Shown: piece by piece, positions 24,021-32,145 of the stretch
Layout: every line of letters starts with the position of its first letter
How positions within the stretch are numbered: position 1 is the stretch's first letter
NCBI RefSeq assembly: GCF_030127145.1
Contig: NZ_CP126158.1
Location: 2,604,001-2,668,000, forward strand
DNA: 64,000 nucleotides
Origin: Halobaculum halobium
GTDB taxonomy: Archaea; Halobacteriota; Halobacteria; Halobacteriales; Haloferacaceae
Direction of reading: 5' to 3'
The notes under the pieces: generated by a model
The model's input: only the letters and a program-made list of their open reading frames with translations
Told to the model about the DNA's origin: nothing
The model's database searches: none
Program-made: the position numbers and the translations under genes

Positions 24021-24248
24021 ATGACGCGAACTCGAAGTGACGCGCTGTGGATCGCGGCGTTCGCGCTGCTCGTCGCGTTCGCCGTACCGTGGTTCCTCTG
24101 GGGGGACGCGACAGTCGTCGCGGGACTCCCGCTGTGGCTGTGGTGGCACGTCGGCTGGATGGCGCTGGCGAGCGTCGCGTTCGCGGCGTTCGCACGCGGC
24201 GGCGCGTGGGACCGCGGCGTCGACGCGGAGGTGATCCGGCGTGGCTGA
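24021..24248 (+). CDS. DUF3311 small membrane protein, partner of SSF symporter
   Basis: The 75-residue protein has two membrane helices (LWIAAFALLVAFAVPWFLWG and LPLWLWWHVGWMALASVAFA) in the DUF3311 pattern. These short proteins are routinely encoded directly before a sodium/solute symporter and are thought to be an accessory subunit. Its stop at 24248 overlaps the GTG start of the symporter (24241) by eight bases, which supports translational coupling. The start is ATG 24021; GTG 24018 is adjacent. Confidence 0.88.
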   Translation: MTRTRSDALWIAAFALLVAFAVPWFLWGDATVVAGLPLWLWWHVGWMALASVAFAAFARGGAWDRGVDAEVIRRG

Positions 24249-25719
24249 CCTGACCGTCTCCCTCGGCGTCGTCGTCGGCTACCTCGTGATCGCGCTCGCG
24301 ATCGGCGTGCTGGCGTACAGACTCACCGATCGGACGGCGGAGGACTACTACCTCGCCTCGCGGTCGGTCGGGACGGTCGTCCTGTTGTTCACGACGTTCG
24401 CGACCCTCCTGTCGGCGTTCACGTTCTTCGGGGGTCCGAACCTCGCGTTCGCCGCTGGGCCGGAGTGGATCCTCGTGATGGGGCTGATGGACGGTATCCT
24501 CTTCGCGCTGCTGTGGTACGCCGTCGGCTACAAGCAGTGGCTCGTCGGGAAGGCCCACGGCTACGTGACGCTCGGAGAGATGCTGGGCGACCGCTTCGAC
24601 TCGACGGCACTGCGGGGGCTCGTCGCCGGCGTGAGCCTCCTGTGGCTGTTCCCGTACGTGATGCTCCAGCAGATCGGCGCCGGGCAGGCGCTGGTGGGGC
24701 TGACCGACGGGGTGGTACCGTACTGGGCCGGCGCCGCGATGATCACGGTGTTCATGATCGCGTACGTCGGCCTCTCGGGGCTTCGGGGGGTCGCCTGGAC
24801 GGACACGCTCCAGGGCGTGTTCATGCTCGGGGTGATCTGGCTGGCGGTCGCGTGGATCGCCTCGACTGCCGGCGGCGTCTCGGCGCTGACGGCGGGGATG
24901 ACCGACGCCGCGCCCGAGTTCGCGGCGCTCGGCGGCGGGCTGTACTCGCCCCAGTGGATGATCGCGCAGGCGGTCGTCATCGCGTTCGGCGTCGCGGCCT
25001 TCCCGCAGGTGAACCAGCGGTTCTTCATGGCGGATCGCGCGGAGACGCTCAAGCGGTCGTTCGCCCTGTGGCCGGTGCTCGTGCTCCTGCTGTTCGTGCC
25101 GGCGTTCCTGCTCGGATCGTGGGCGGTCGGGCTGGGGATCCAGGTGCCGGACGGGAGCAACGTCCTCCCGCTGCTGCTCAACGAGTACACGCCGGCGTGG
25201 TTCGCGGCACTGGTGATCGCCGGGGCGCTGGCGGCGATGATGTCCTCCTCGGACTCGATGCTACTGTCGGGGTCGTCGTACCTCACGCGCGACATCTACC
25301 GGCCGTTCGTCGCTCCGGACGCCAGCGCCGAGCGCGAGAGTCGGGTCGCTCGCGTCGGGGTCGCCGTGTTCGCGGGCTCGACGTTCCTTGCCTCTCTCGC
25401 CGTCGGCGGCGGGGGCGGACTCGACGTGCTGGTGACGCTCGGCGACACGGCCTTCGGCGGGTACGCGCAGCTGACGATCCCGCTGATCCTGGCGCTGTAC
25501 TGGGGCGGGACGACCGAGTTGGGGATGATATCCGGGGTGGGCGCCGCCGAGGGCGTCTACCTCGCGCACGTGTTCCTCCCGCTGCCGGCGACGTACCTCA
25601 CGTGGGACTTCGCGCTGTGGTGCATGCTGCTGTCGCTGGTCGCGACGGTTGCGGTGTCGACGGTGACCGCGAACGCGCCCGCCGCGAACGCCGAGAAGTT
25701 CGGCGTCGGCGCCGACTGA
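24241..25719 (+). CDS. Sodium:solute symporter (SSF family)
   Basis: This is a 492-residue integral membrane transporter with about 13 helices. It starts from a GTG as MADLTVSLGVVVGYLVIALA. SSF signature segments include YYLASRSVGTVVLLFTTFAT with the unwound TM1 motif, GLRGVAWTDTLQGVFMLG, and FPQVNQRFFMADRAETLKRS. It should take up an organic substrate with Na+. The substrate (acetate, pantothenate, proline or sugar) is not fixed by the sequence. It forms an operon with DUF3311, preceded by dyad-symmetric promoter sequence. Confidence 0.93.
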   Translation: MADLTVSLGVVVGYLVIALAIGVLAYRLTDRTAEDYYLASRSVGTVVLLFTTFATLLSAFTFFGGPNLAFAAGPEWILVMGLMDGILFALLWYAVGYKQWLVGKAHGYVTLGEMLGDRFDSTALRGLVAGVSLLWLFPYVMLQQIGAGQALVGLTDGVVPYWAGAAMITVFMIAYVGLSGLRGVAWTDTLQGVFMLGVIWLAVAWIASTAGGVSALTAGMTDAAPEFAALGGGLYSPQWMIAQAVVIAFGVAAFPQVNQRFFMADRAETLKRSFALWPVLVLLLFVPAFLLGSWAVGLGIQVPDGSNVLPLLLNEYTPAWFAALVIAGALAAMMSSSDSMLLSGSSYLTRDIYRPFVAPDASAERESRVARVGVAVFAGSTFLASLAVGGGGGLDVLVTLGDTAFGGYAQLTIPLILALYWGGTTELGMISGVGAAEGVYLAHVFLPLPATYLTWDFALWCMLLSLVATVAVSTVTANAPAANAEKFGVGAD

Positions 25720-25768
25720 CCCGCGCCACGGCACGCTTTTCCCGCCCGGCGCCGCATCGACACACAGC

Positions 25769-26725
25769 ATGCAGACGCACGTCGTTCCGGTCGGCTTCGA
25801 CTACGACCGACTCATCGCGCCGCTGGTCCGCGACCAGTTCGACGTGGACCGCGTCGTCCTCCTCGAGGGTGCGGTGGGCAGCGAGGCCAACGTCGAGTAC
25901 TCGCGGAACCTCTCGCAGAAGCTAGAGACCGACTTCCGGAACCTGCTGGGCGCCGAGACCGAGCGTGTCCCCGTCGACGACGTGTACGACTACGATGCCG
26001 CCTTCGAGCAGGCGTACGACCTGATCAACGAGGAGCTCGACGCCGGCCGCGAGGTGTGGGTGAACGTCTCCTCGATGCCCCGGCCCGTCTCGTTCGCGTT
26101 CGCCACCGCCGCCCACTCCGTCACGCTCGAGCGGCAGGCCGACCGCGACCGCATCCACACCTACTACACGGCCCCCGAGAAGTACCTGGAGACCGAGTTG
26201 GCCGAGGAGCTGCGCGCCGACCGCGACCTCCTGCGGGACCTGCTCGAGGGCGCCGAGGGGGTCGCCGGCGGGCCTGCTGGCGAGCCAGACACCGTCGCGG
26301 GCGTCGACGTCGACCGCGTGCGAGAGCGGCTCGACACCGCGACCGACCTGCTCGCCGAGTTCGACGAGCGCGGCACCACCATCGGCGCAAAGGAGGTCGA
26401 CGGGCGCCACATCATCGAGCTCCCGGTCGCCTCCTTCTCCAACGTGAAGCCGTTCGAGGAGGTGATCCTGTTCAAGCTGGGCGAGGCCGGCGAATTCGAG
26501 TCCGTCAGCGAGCTTGCGAAGGCGCTCGCCGGCGAACTCAACGAGGAGTACACCGACTCGTTCCGGTCGAAGGTGATCTACAACGTCGACCGCCTCGGGC
26601 CGGGCGGGAAGGGGTACGTCGAGCGCGAGTCCCACGGGAAGTCCTACCGGACGCGCCTCTCGCGGATCGGGGAGCTGTGGGTCCGCGCCCACGCCGCCGA
26701 GGACGCCTCCGACTACGAGTGGTAG
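25769..26725 (+). CDS. HFX_2341/DUF6293-type regulator with CARF-like N-terminal domain and winged helix
   Basis: The 318-residue protein has an N-terminal Rossmann-like domain (about 1-150: THVVPVGFDYDRLIAPLV, then EVWVNVSSMPRPVSFAFATA) that resembles the CARF nucleotide-sensor fold. After a linker (about 150-195), a C-terminal winged-helix DNA-binding domain (about 210-318) includes FEEVILFKLGEAGEFESVSE, then VIYNVDRLGPGGKGYVERES. The architecture is that of Csa3-like regulators and of a haloarchaeal family I recall as HFX_2341. No cas gene is in this window. It may bind a nucleotide second messenger and control transcription, which is an inference from the fold. Confidence 0.85.
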   Translation: MQTHVVPVGFDYDRLIAPLVRDQFDVDRVVLLEGAVGSEANVEYSRNLSQKLETDFRNLLGAETERVPVDDVYDYDAAFEQAYDLINEELDAGREVWVNVSSMPRPVSFAFATAAHSVTLERQADRDRIHTYYTAPEKYLETELAEELRADRDLLRDLLEGAEGVAGGPAGEPDTVAGVDVDRVRERLDTATDLLAEFDERGTTIGAKEVDGRHIIELPVASFSNVKPFEEVILFKLGEAGEFESVSELAKALAGELNEEYTDSFRSKVIYNVDRLGPGGKGYVERESHGKSYRTRLSRIGELWVRAHAAEDASDYEW

Positions 26726-26771
26726 GCCGACCGGGCGGCGGGGACGCGCCCGGAGCGGCCGCGACCAGGGC

Positions 26772-27662
26772 TCACCGGTACCCCTCGGTCAGTCCCGCGA
26801 CGACGTGGTCGTCGGCCAGCGCCAGCAGCAGGGCGACCGGGACGAGCGCGGTCACGGCGGCCGCGGCCGCGAACGACGCGTTCGCGGTCCGGAGGCCGCG
26901 CAGGGCCGGGACGATGGGCGCCCAGTCCTGCGGGTCGCCGTTGGTCATGAGCAGCGAGAAGAAGAACTCCGTGTAGACTTGGAGGAACGTGAGCACGGCC
27001 GCCGTCGCGATCCCCGGGCGCGACAACGGGACGATCACCCGGACGAGCGCGCCGAGTCGGGTCGTCCCCTCGACGCGGGCAGCGTCCTCTAACGTGTCCG
27101 GGATCCGCTCGAAGAACGTCGTCAGGACGAATATCGCCAGCGGCATCGTCAGCCCCGATAGCGGGACCGCGGGCCCGGCGGGGGTGTTGAACAGGTCCGG
27201 GGACGTCGCCGTCACGCCGAACACCGACACCGACAGCGCGCCCGACAGCAGTCTGAACAGCGGGATCACGAACGCGACCGGCGGGAAGTACGCGACACAC
27301 AGCGTCGCGATCAACAGCGCCCGCTTCCCGCGGAACGCGAGTCGGCCGAAGGCGTAGCCCGCGAGGCTCGCGACCGAGACCACGACGACGGTCGTGCTCG
27401 CGGCGATGACGAGGCTGTTGAACACGTATCGGAGGAAGCCCGACCCCGCCACGACGAGGAAGTTCGACGCCGTCACCGCCTCGGGGATCAGGTCTGGTGC
27501 GACGCCGGTCGGGGTGACCGCCACGACGAGCAGCCAGTAGAGCGGGAACCCCGCGAACAGGAGGAAAAAGCCGACCGAGACACCCAGCAGGAGGCGGTAG
27601 GTCGCCGTCGGATAGCGGATCGCGTTGTCGGTCGCCCGCGCGATCCGTCCGTCACCTGCCAT
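26772..27662 (-). CDS. ABC transporter permease, MalG type (carbohydrate uptake)
   Basis: The 296-residue permease has six membrane helices. The EAA loop that docks to the ATPase is EDAARVEGTTRLGALVRVIV followed by PLSRPG. The closing helices are typical for MalG/UgpE permeases. It should import a sugar or polyol with a binding protein, a MalF-type permease and an ATPase, but none of these is adjacent. The upstream neighbour on the same strand is an enolase-superfamily gene 99 bp away, which may belong to sugar catabolism or may be unrelated. It starts at ATG 27662 (MAGDGRIARATDN). Confidence 0.9.
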   Translation of the reverse strand: MAGDGRIARATDNAIRYPTATYRLLLGVSVGFFLLFAGFPLYWLLVVAVTPTGVAPDLIPEAVTASNFLVVAGSGFLRYVFNSLVIAASTTVVVVSVASLAGYAFGRLAFRGKRALLIATLCVAYFPPVAFVIPLFRLLSGALSVSVFGVTATSPDLFNTPAGPAVPLSGLTMPLAIFVLTTFFERIPDTLEDAARVEGTTRLGALVRVIVPLSRPGIATAAVLTFLQVYTEFFFSLLMTNGDPQDWAPIVPALRGLRTANASFAAAAAVTALVPVALLLALADDHVVAGLTEGYR

Positions 27663-27761
27663 CTCGTCACCGACGAGCCCTGCCAGATTCCTAAACCGTT
27701 CGCCTTTGCGGCGGCCGCGACGGGCGAGCGGTCGACGCTGTCGTCACGACCCGTCGGTCCC

Positions 27762-28853
27762 TCAGAACTCGAAGCCGCGCGGCGCGGCCGACGGCGCCAG
27801 CGGCGTCGCCGGCAATCGATCGGGGACCGCTGGGTCGTTGAACGCGCCGGGCGCGATGTCGTTCGGCGCGTCGGGGTAGAAGACCGCCGCGAGCGCGTGG
27901 AGCTGGTCGCGGCCGACGCCGAGTTCGAACTGCCCGCCGCCGTACAGCGTCACGCCGCGCTCGCGCGCCCACTCGATCGTGTCCGATAGCGACTCCAGCG
28001 TCCCGAACCGGGAGGGCTTGACGTTGAGCCACTCCGGCTCCCACGGCAGCGCCTCGACGCTCTCGACGCCGTCGATCGGATAGTCCCACGAGACGCGGTG
28101 CTCCTCGCCCTCGAACACGCCGCGCGTTTCATCGGTGATCCCCGGATCTTCGATCACCGCGTTCGGGAACGACTCCAGCACCCACTCGTAGAACTCCGGG
28201 TCCGGCGCTTGGTCGACGTCGGTCCCCTCGTACAGCCCCTTCAGATCGAGCACGCGCACCCTGTCGGTCGGGAGGCTCGCGACCACCTCGTCGGTCCAAT
28301 CGTCGGTCGGATCGAGCTTGAAGCCGATCCCGGGGACGCGCTCGCTGATGGCGGTGACGCGGTCCGCCGTCGGGGGGTCACCGAGCCGCGTCGACGCCGC
28401 GAAGGTGACCGGCGTGGGGTCGCGGCCCATGATGCTCGCAAGGTCGGTGTCGGACTGCCGGAGCGCCAGATCCATCGCGGCCGACTCGACGGCCCACCGG
28501 CGGTACGGGCGGCCCGTCGTTCGTTCGGGGTCGCCCATCGGAAAGAGGTCAACGTCGTCCAACCGGTCGGAGAACTCGCGGAACGTCCACTCGCCGGCGA
28601 ACGCCGCCTCGAAGCCGAGGCCGTCGACAGTGGTCCGCGGGTCGCGCTCGGGGTCGGCGAACAGGGCGTCGTGATCGGGTGCGTCGTAGGTCACGTCCTC
28701 GCCGCGGCCCAGTTCCCCGTCGCCGCGCAGCCGGAACGTCGTGCTGACGCGCTCGAATCCGGAGGAGGTGTCGCGGGAGCGACGCCGGAGCGCCACCGAC
28801 TCGATCGTCAGCGGGAGGTCGGCGATCGCGCGGTAGAGTGTGGGTGTGCTCAC
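27762..28853 (-). CDS. Enolase-superfamily protein (muconate-lactonising/OSB-synthase-like)
   Basis: The 363-residue protein has the enolase-superfamily capping domain (about 1-130) and a TIM-barrel. Candidate metal or catalytic positions lie in GIGFKLDPTDDWTDEVV, VRVLDLKGLYEG, AVIEDPGI, SWDYPIDG, and LNVKPSRFG. The Lys-x-Asp of the classical KxK is altered, so the reaction may differ from the MLE or OSBS families. Haloarchaeal members are usually labelled enolase-like without known substrate. The start is GTG 28853, and no closer ATG is available. It precedes the sugar ABC permease on the same strand. Confidence 0.8.
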   Translation of the reverse strand: MSTPTLYRAIADLPLTIESVALRRRSRDTSSGFERVSTTFRLRGDGELGRGEDVTYDAPDHDALFADPERDPRTTVDGLGFEAAFAGEWTFREFSDRLDDVDLFPMGDPERTTGRPYRRWAVESAAMDLALRQSDTDLASIMGRDPTPVTFAASTRLGDPPTADRVTAISERVPGIGFKLDPTDDWTDEVVASLPTDRVRVLDLKGLYEGTDVDQAPDPEFYEWVLESFPNAVIEDPGITDETRGVFEGEEHRVSWDYPIDGVESVEALPWEPEWLNVKPSRFGTLESLSDTIEWARERGVTLYGGGQFELGVGRDQLHALAAVFYPDAPNDIAPGAFNDPAVPDRLPATPLAPSAAPRGFEF

Positions 28854-28929
28854 GGGCGATCCGTCACCCCACGTGGAAATAGGCCTTGCCCGCGACCGGG
28901 ACGCGTCCGCATCGGAGTCCGGACGCCGG

Positions 28930-29688
28930 TCACGAGCGGAGCGCCCCGACTTCGACCAGCTTTACGCGCGTCGCAAGCACGAGGAACGTCGCTGTGAGCG
29001 TGAGCACGACCGCGCCGGCGGCGGCGATCTCGTGGGTCGGCGACGGGTGCGTGAAGCCGACTCCGGAGTCGAGTAGCACCTGTCCCGGCATGAGCGTGTG
29101 ATGGGGCGTCCCGGCGACGGGGATGAAGTAGTCGACCACGTCGTTGAGGCCGTACCACGCGAGCGCAACGGCGACCGCACGGACGGGGAACTCAGCGATT
29201 CGGTAGAGGAGAAAGCCCTCGACGGTCATCGCCAGGTGCGAGAACAGCAAGAACAGGTACATCGGAAGCGGGTTCGCGGCGGTGAAGCCGTCGGCGAACG
29301 CCAGCAGGACGAACGGCGTCCACAGTCCGAGCTTCCAGCAGCCGAAGAAGGCCAGCGCGTTCACGTACTCGTTCGAACGGCCCAGTTTCCACAGGCCGAG
29401 CGCGAGCGCGATGAACAGCGTCGCCACCGGCGAGTCCGGGACGAAGATCCACATGCTCGGCGGCGTCCCGCCGAGCTGCCAGGTGATCAGCGGGTCCGAC
29501 AGCGGCAGTGGGTGGACCCCGTAGTACCAGAAGCCGAAGGCGGTGCCGACGAGGTTTATCGCGACGACGACGGTCGCAAGTCGGAGGCCGATGTTTTCGA
29601 CCGCGCGCGGGAGCGGCGCGACGTACCACGGGAGCTCCGGGCGATCGGGGAGGCCGTCGTCGGACGTGAGATCGGCGAGGAGACTCAT
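28930..29688 (-). CDS. DUF1405 family membrane protein
   Basis: The 252-residue polytopic protein has about seven helices, starting from ATG 29688 (MSLLADLTSDDGL). DUF1405 motifs visible are GTAFGFWYYGVHPLPLSDPL, FVPDSPVATLFIALALGLW, FLLFSHLAMTVEGFLLYRI and LNDVVDYFIPVAGTPHHTLM. The function is unknown. A divergent paralogue is transcribed in the other direction from 29834, so the two genes share a 145-bp promoter region. The pair probably arose by duplication and inversion. Confidence 0.9.
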   Translation of the reverse strand: MSLLADLTSDDGLPDRPELPWYVAPLPRAVENIGLRLATVVVAINLVGTAFGFWYYGVHPLPLSDPLITWQLGGTPPSMWIFVPDSPVATLFIALALGLWKLGRSNEYVNALAFFGCWKLGLWTPFVLLAFADGFTAANPLPMYLFLLFSHLAMTVEGFLLYRIAEFPVRAVAVALAWYGLNDVVDYFIPVAGTPHHTLMPGQVLLDSGVGFTHPSPTHEIAAAGAVVLTLTATFLVLATRVKLVEVGALRS

Positions 29689-29833
29689 TCGGGTGTGGCG
29701 TGTGGTGGTGGGTCGCCGGCTTAGCCGTGGCGATGATCGACACCGAACTGGCGGTTCGACCGTCGGCTTCCGTTCTCGGGGAGGCCGAACCACCCGCCGT
29801 TAAGCCGTCGGCGGGTCAACCGACGGGACAGCC

Positions 29834-30544
29834 GTGGCCGACGAACGCCCGACACGCAATCCCGTCCCCGAGGCGCTCGCCGAGTTCTATCTCACCACAC
29901 CGGTCACGCTCGGGCTCCTCCTCCTCGTGAACGCGCTCGCGTTTCTCGTCGGCGTGCGCTACTACGTCGAGACGATGCCCGCCGTTGCGACGTACCTGTG
30001 GCCACTGTACGGCGACTCGCCCACCGCGGTCGCGCTCGGGACGCTCGTGCTCGCTGCGCTGGTTCCGTTCGCCGGCTACCGCCTGTCCTCGGTGCCCCGA
30101 ACGACGCTGCTGTCGGTGCTGTCGACGCTCGCGGTCGTCTGGCTGGTCAAGACGGGGCTGTGGACGTTCGTCGCGCTCAACGTCCCGTTCGTCCGGCCCG
30201 ACCTCCCGACGGACCTGTACGTCGGCTTCGACGCCGACTCGTTGTGGGCCTACTGGGGGATCCTCGCCACGCACGCGGCATTCCTCGCGGAGGCGCTGTT
30301 GATCGCGCGCGTCGGTCACACCTCGCGGCGCACGCTGGCCGCAGTCGCGCTGCTCGCGCTCGCGAACGACCTCTTCGACTACGGCTACCTCATCGGGCTC
30401 CCGCTCGCGAACCACCCGCCGGTTCGGTACGACCCCGGCTGGATCCTCGCGCTGGGCTCGCTCGCGGCGACTGCCGCCGCGGTCGCGGTCGCGGCAGCCG
30501 TCCTCCCGTCCGGCGATGGCGAGCGTCGCCGACGCGGTGCTTAA
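29834..30544 (+). CDS. DUF1405 family membrane protein, divergent paralogue
   Basis: The 236-residue membrane protein starts at GTG 29834 (ADERPTRNPVPEALAEFYL). It shares the layout of the neighbouring DUF1405 protein: a long first helix (TLGLLLLVNALAFLVGVRYY), a LWPLYGDSPTAVALG loop, a TGLWTFVALNVPF segment, and a late LANDLFDYGYLIGLPLANHP that matches the LNDVVDYF motif of the paralogue. The function is unknown. Its last codons overlap the TATA box of the ArsR regulator that follows. Confidence 0.88.
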   Translation: MADERPTRNPVPEALAEFYLTTPVTLGLLLLVNALAFLVGVRYYVETMPAVATYLWPLYGDSPTAVALGTLVLAALVPFAGYRLSSVPRTTLLSVLSTLAVVWLVKTGLWTFVALNVPFVRPDLPTDLYVGFDADSLWAYWGILATHAAFLAEALLIARVGHTSRRTLAAVALLALANDLFDYGYLIGLPLANHPPVRYDPGWILALGSLAATAAAVAVAAAVLPSGDGERRRRGA

Positions 30545-30548
30545 ATAC
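30541..30548 (+). promoter_or_regulatory. TATA box of the ArsR regulator, overlapping a stop codon
   Basis: TTAAATAC is centred about 27 nt before the ATG at 30571, predicting a leaderless mRNA. The box contains the TAA that ends the DUF1405 gene, so the promoter is embedded in coding sequence. Confidence 0.5.
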
Positions 30549-30570
30549 GCACAGCAGTTACCTCACGTGT

Positions 30571-31386
30571 ATGGACTCCGCGGTACTGCTTGATCTCTTG
30601 GGCAACGAGAACCGCCGGCGCATCCTCCGGCTGCTCTCGCACAAGCCGTGCTACGTCACGGAGATCAGCGAGTACCTCGGCGTATCGCCGAAGGCCGTCA
30701 TCGATCACCTGCGGAAGCTCGAGGACGCCGGGCTCATCGAGAACCACACCGACGACCGGCGACGCAAGTACTTCCACATCGCCCGCGACGTCCGCTTGGA
30801 AGTGAACGTCTCTCGCCACGGCTTCGGTACGAAATCGGCCTACCCCGCGAACCCGAGCCTCGACATCCAGGGGCGGTGTCCGCACATGCACATCGACCTG
30901 GAGCTTCGATCGGCCGGCGGCGACGCCGACGGCAGCGTCACAACCGCCGGCGGCGACGATGCGACGGAGCCCGGAAGCGACGATGCGACAGAGCCCGGAA
31001 GCGACGATACGGGCGTCGCCGGCGATGCGGGCGACCGCGACGCCACCGCCGGTGGCGCCGCCGGGCCCGACCGCGGGGACCTGGCCGCGTTGGCCGCCGA
31101 GTTCGACGAGCTACAGGAGCTCGAGAACGAGCTCTCGCTCGCCCAGCGGTGGGTCCACGGGCGGATGAGCGACCTCCTCGACCGCGTGAACGACCGCCTC
31201 GGCGTCGACGCCGACTCCCGGTTCTACGCGAAGATATTGGCCGCCGTCACCTCGACGGACGGCTCCCACCGCGCCGTCGTCGAGGACGTCGACGCGGATC
31301 CGCAGGCCGTCGAGGATGGGTTGCGCCGGCTCGCGGACGCGGACCTGATCGCGAGAGAGTCCGACCGCTGGCGGCTCACCGGGTAG
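30571..31386 (+). CDS. ArsR-type winged-helix transcriptional regulator
   Basis: The 271-residue protein starts with an ArsR winged helix (about 1-85: LLDLLGNENRRRILRLLSHK, then YVTEISEYLGVSPKAVIDHL and KLEDAGLIENHTDDRRRKYF). A Gly/Ser/Asp linker (about 120-165) holds two near-perfect copies of a DDATEPGS unit. A coiled-coil segment and a second small helical domain (SRFYAKILAAVTS, ADPQAVEDGLRRLADADLIA) close the protein. CPHMHIDLEL contributes a cysteine and two histidines that could bind metal. Regulatory targets are unknown; its own promoter is inside the upstream DUF1405 gene. Confidence 0.9.
   Translation: MDSAVLLDLLGNENRRRILRLLSHKPCYVTEISEYLGVSPKAVIDHLRKLEDAGLIENHTDDRRRKYFHIARDVRLEVNVSRHGFGTKSAYPANPSLDIQGRCPHMHIDLELRSAGGDADGSVTTAGGDDATEPGSDDATEPGSDDTGVAGDAGDRDATAGGAAGPDRGDLAALAAEFDELQELENELSLAQRWVHGRMSDLLDRVNDRLGVDADSRFYAKILAAVTSTDGSHRAVVEDVDADPQAVEDGLRRLADADLIARESDRWRLTG
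30953..31008 (+). repeat. 24-bp tandem repeat inside the ArsR gene linker
   Basis: Units at 30953-30976 and 30977-31000 differ at one position (GGAGCC versus AGAGCC), followed by eight bases of a third copy. The in-frame length (8 codons) repeats DDATEPGS in the disordered linker, a typical replication-slippage product. Confidence 0.75.
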
Positions 31387-31455
31387 CCGCACCGCACGTC
31401 ACGGACTTCCCGCTGGGCGGTTCTGCCGTCCCGCTCCCCAATCGCCTCTTTCCGG

Positions 31456-31986
31456 TCACTCGATATCTCTGGTCAGCCCCGCCCGGAGATCGCGCCCGAA
31501 GTACACCCCTGCGACGGACAGGAGGACGCCGACGGTGACGCCGACGCCCGCGACCGGCAGCCCGTAGTCCGCGAGGAGGCTCGTCCCGACGAGCAGGCTG
31601 CCCGTCGTGAGCGTCCCCAGGAGGAACGCACCGCCGGCCGCGAGCGCGCCCGCCACGGCGGTTTCGAGGTAGGCCCGCCGCGAGCGACCCAACCCGAGGA
31701 CGAACGCGGCCGCAAACAGCCCCAGGTACCGCGCGAGTCCGCCGACCAGCGGCACGGCGGAACCGGCGATCAGTCCGGCGAGGAGTACTGCGACCGTGAG
31801 GACAAACCCCTTCGCGGAGAACGGCGTCCGACCGAGGAGCGCGCGCGAGTTCCCGTCGTCGGTCCCGCGGTCGGCGCGGCCGGCCTCGCCGTCTTCGTCG
31901 GGCGAGTCCGCTGGCGAGTCCGTGGACGGATCGCCGGCGCCGTCGCGCTCGGCGAGCTCCTGCAGCTCCTCCAGACTCTTCGACAT
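31456..31986 (-). CDS. Membrane protein with acidic N-terminal tail
   Basis: The 176-residue protein starts at ATG 31986 with MSKSLEELQELAERDGAGD, a short amphipathic helix and an Asp/Ser-rich region. Five membrane helices follow (FVLTVAVLLAGLIAGSAVPL, YLGLFAAAFVLGLG, AVAGALAAGGAFLLG, and two near the end). The last residues (GRDLRAGLTRDIE) are polar. I do not recognise a family. The gene converges on the ArsR gene with a 69-bp gap between stops. Confidence 0.75.
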   Translation of the reverse strand: MSKSLEELQELAERDGAGDPSTDSPADSPDEDGEAGRADRGTDDGNSRALLGRTPFSAKGFVLTVAVLLAGLIAGSAVPLVGGLARYLGLFAAAFVLGLGRSRRAYLETAVAGALAAGGAFLLGTLTTGSLLVGTSLLADYGLPVAGVGVTVGVLLSVAGVYFGRDLRAGLTRDIE

Positions 31987-32145
31987 AGGTTGCTGTGGGC
32001 GACGCTCGGGCATGGCTCTTGTGCTGATTTCCCCGGGCCGCAACTAGTCGGCGGCGGGCCAGCGCCCGCGCCAGTTCGAGGCACGGCGCGGCCCCGGAGC
32101 CGCGGACGGGCAGGTTCAAGTTCGCCCCGGCCGCTACCTGCGGGT

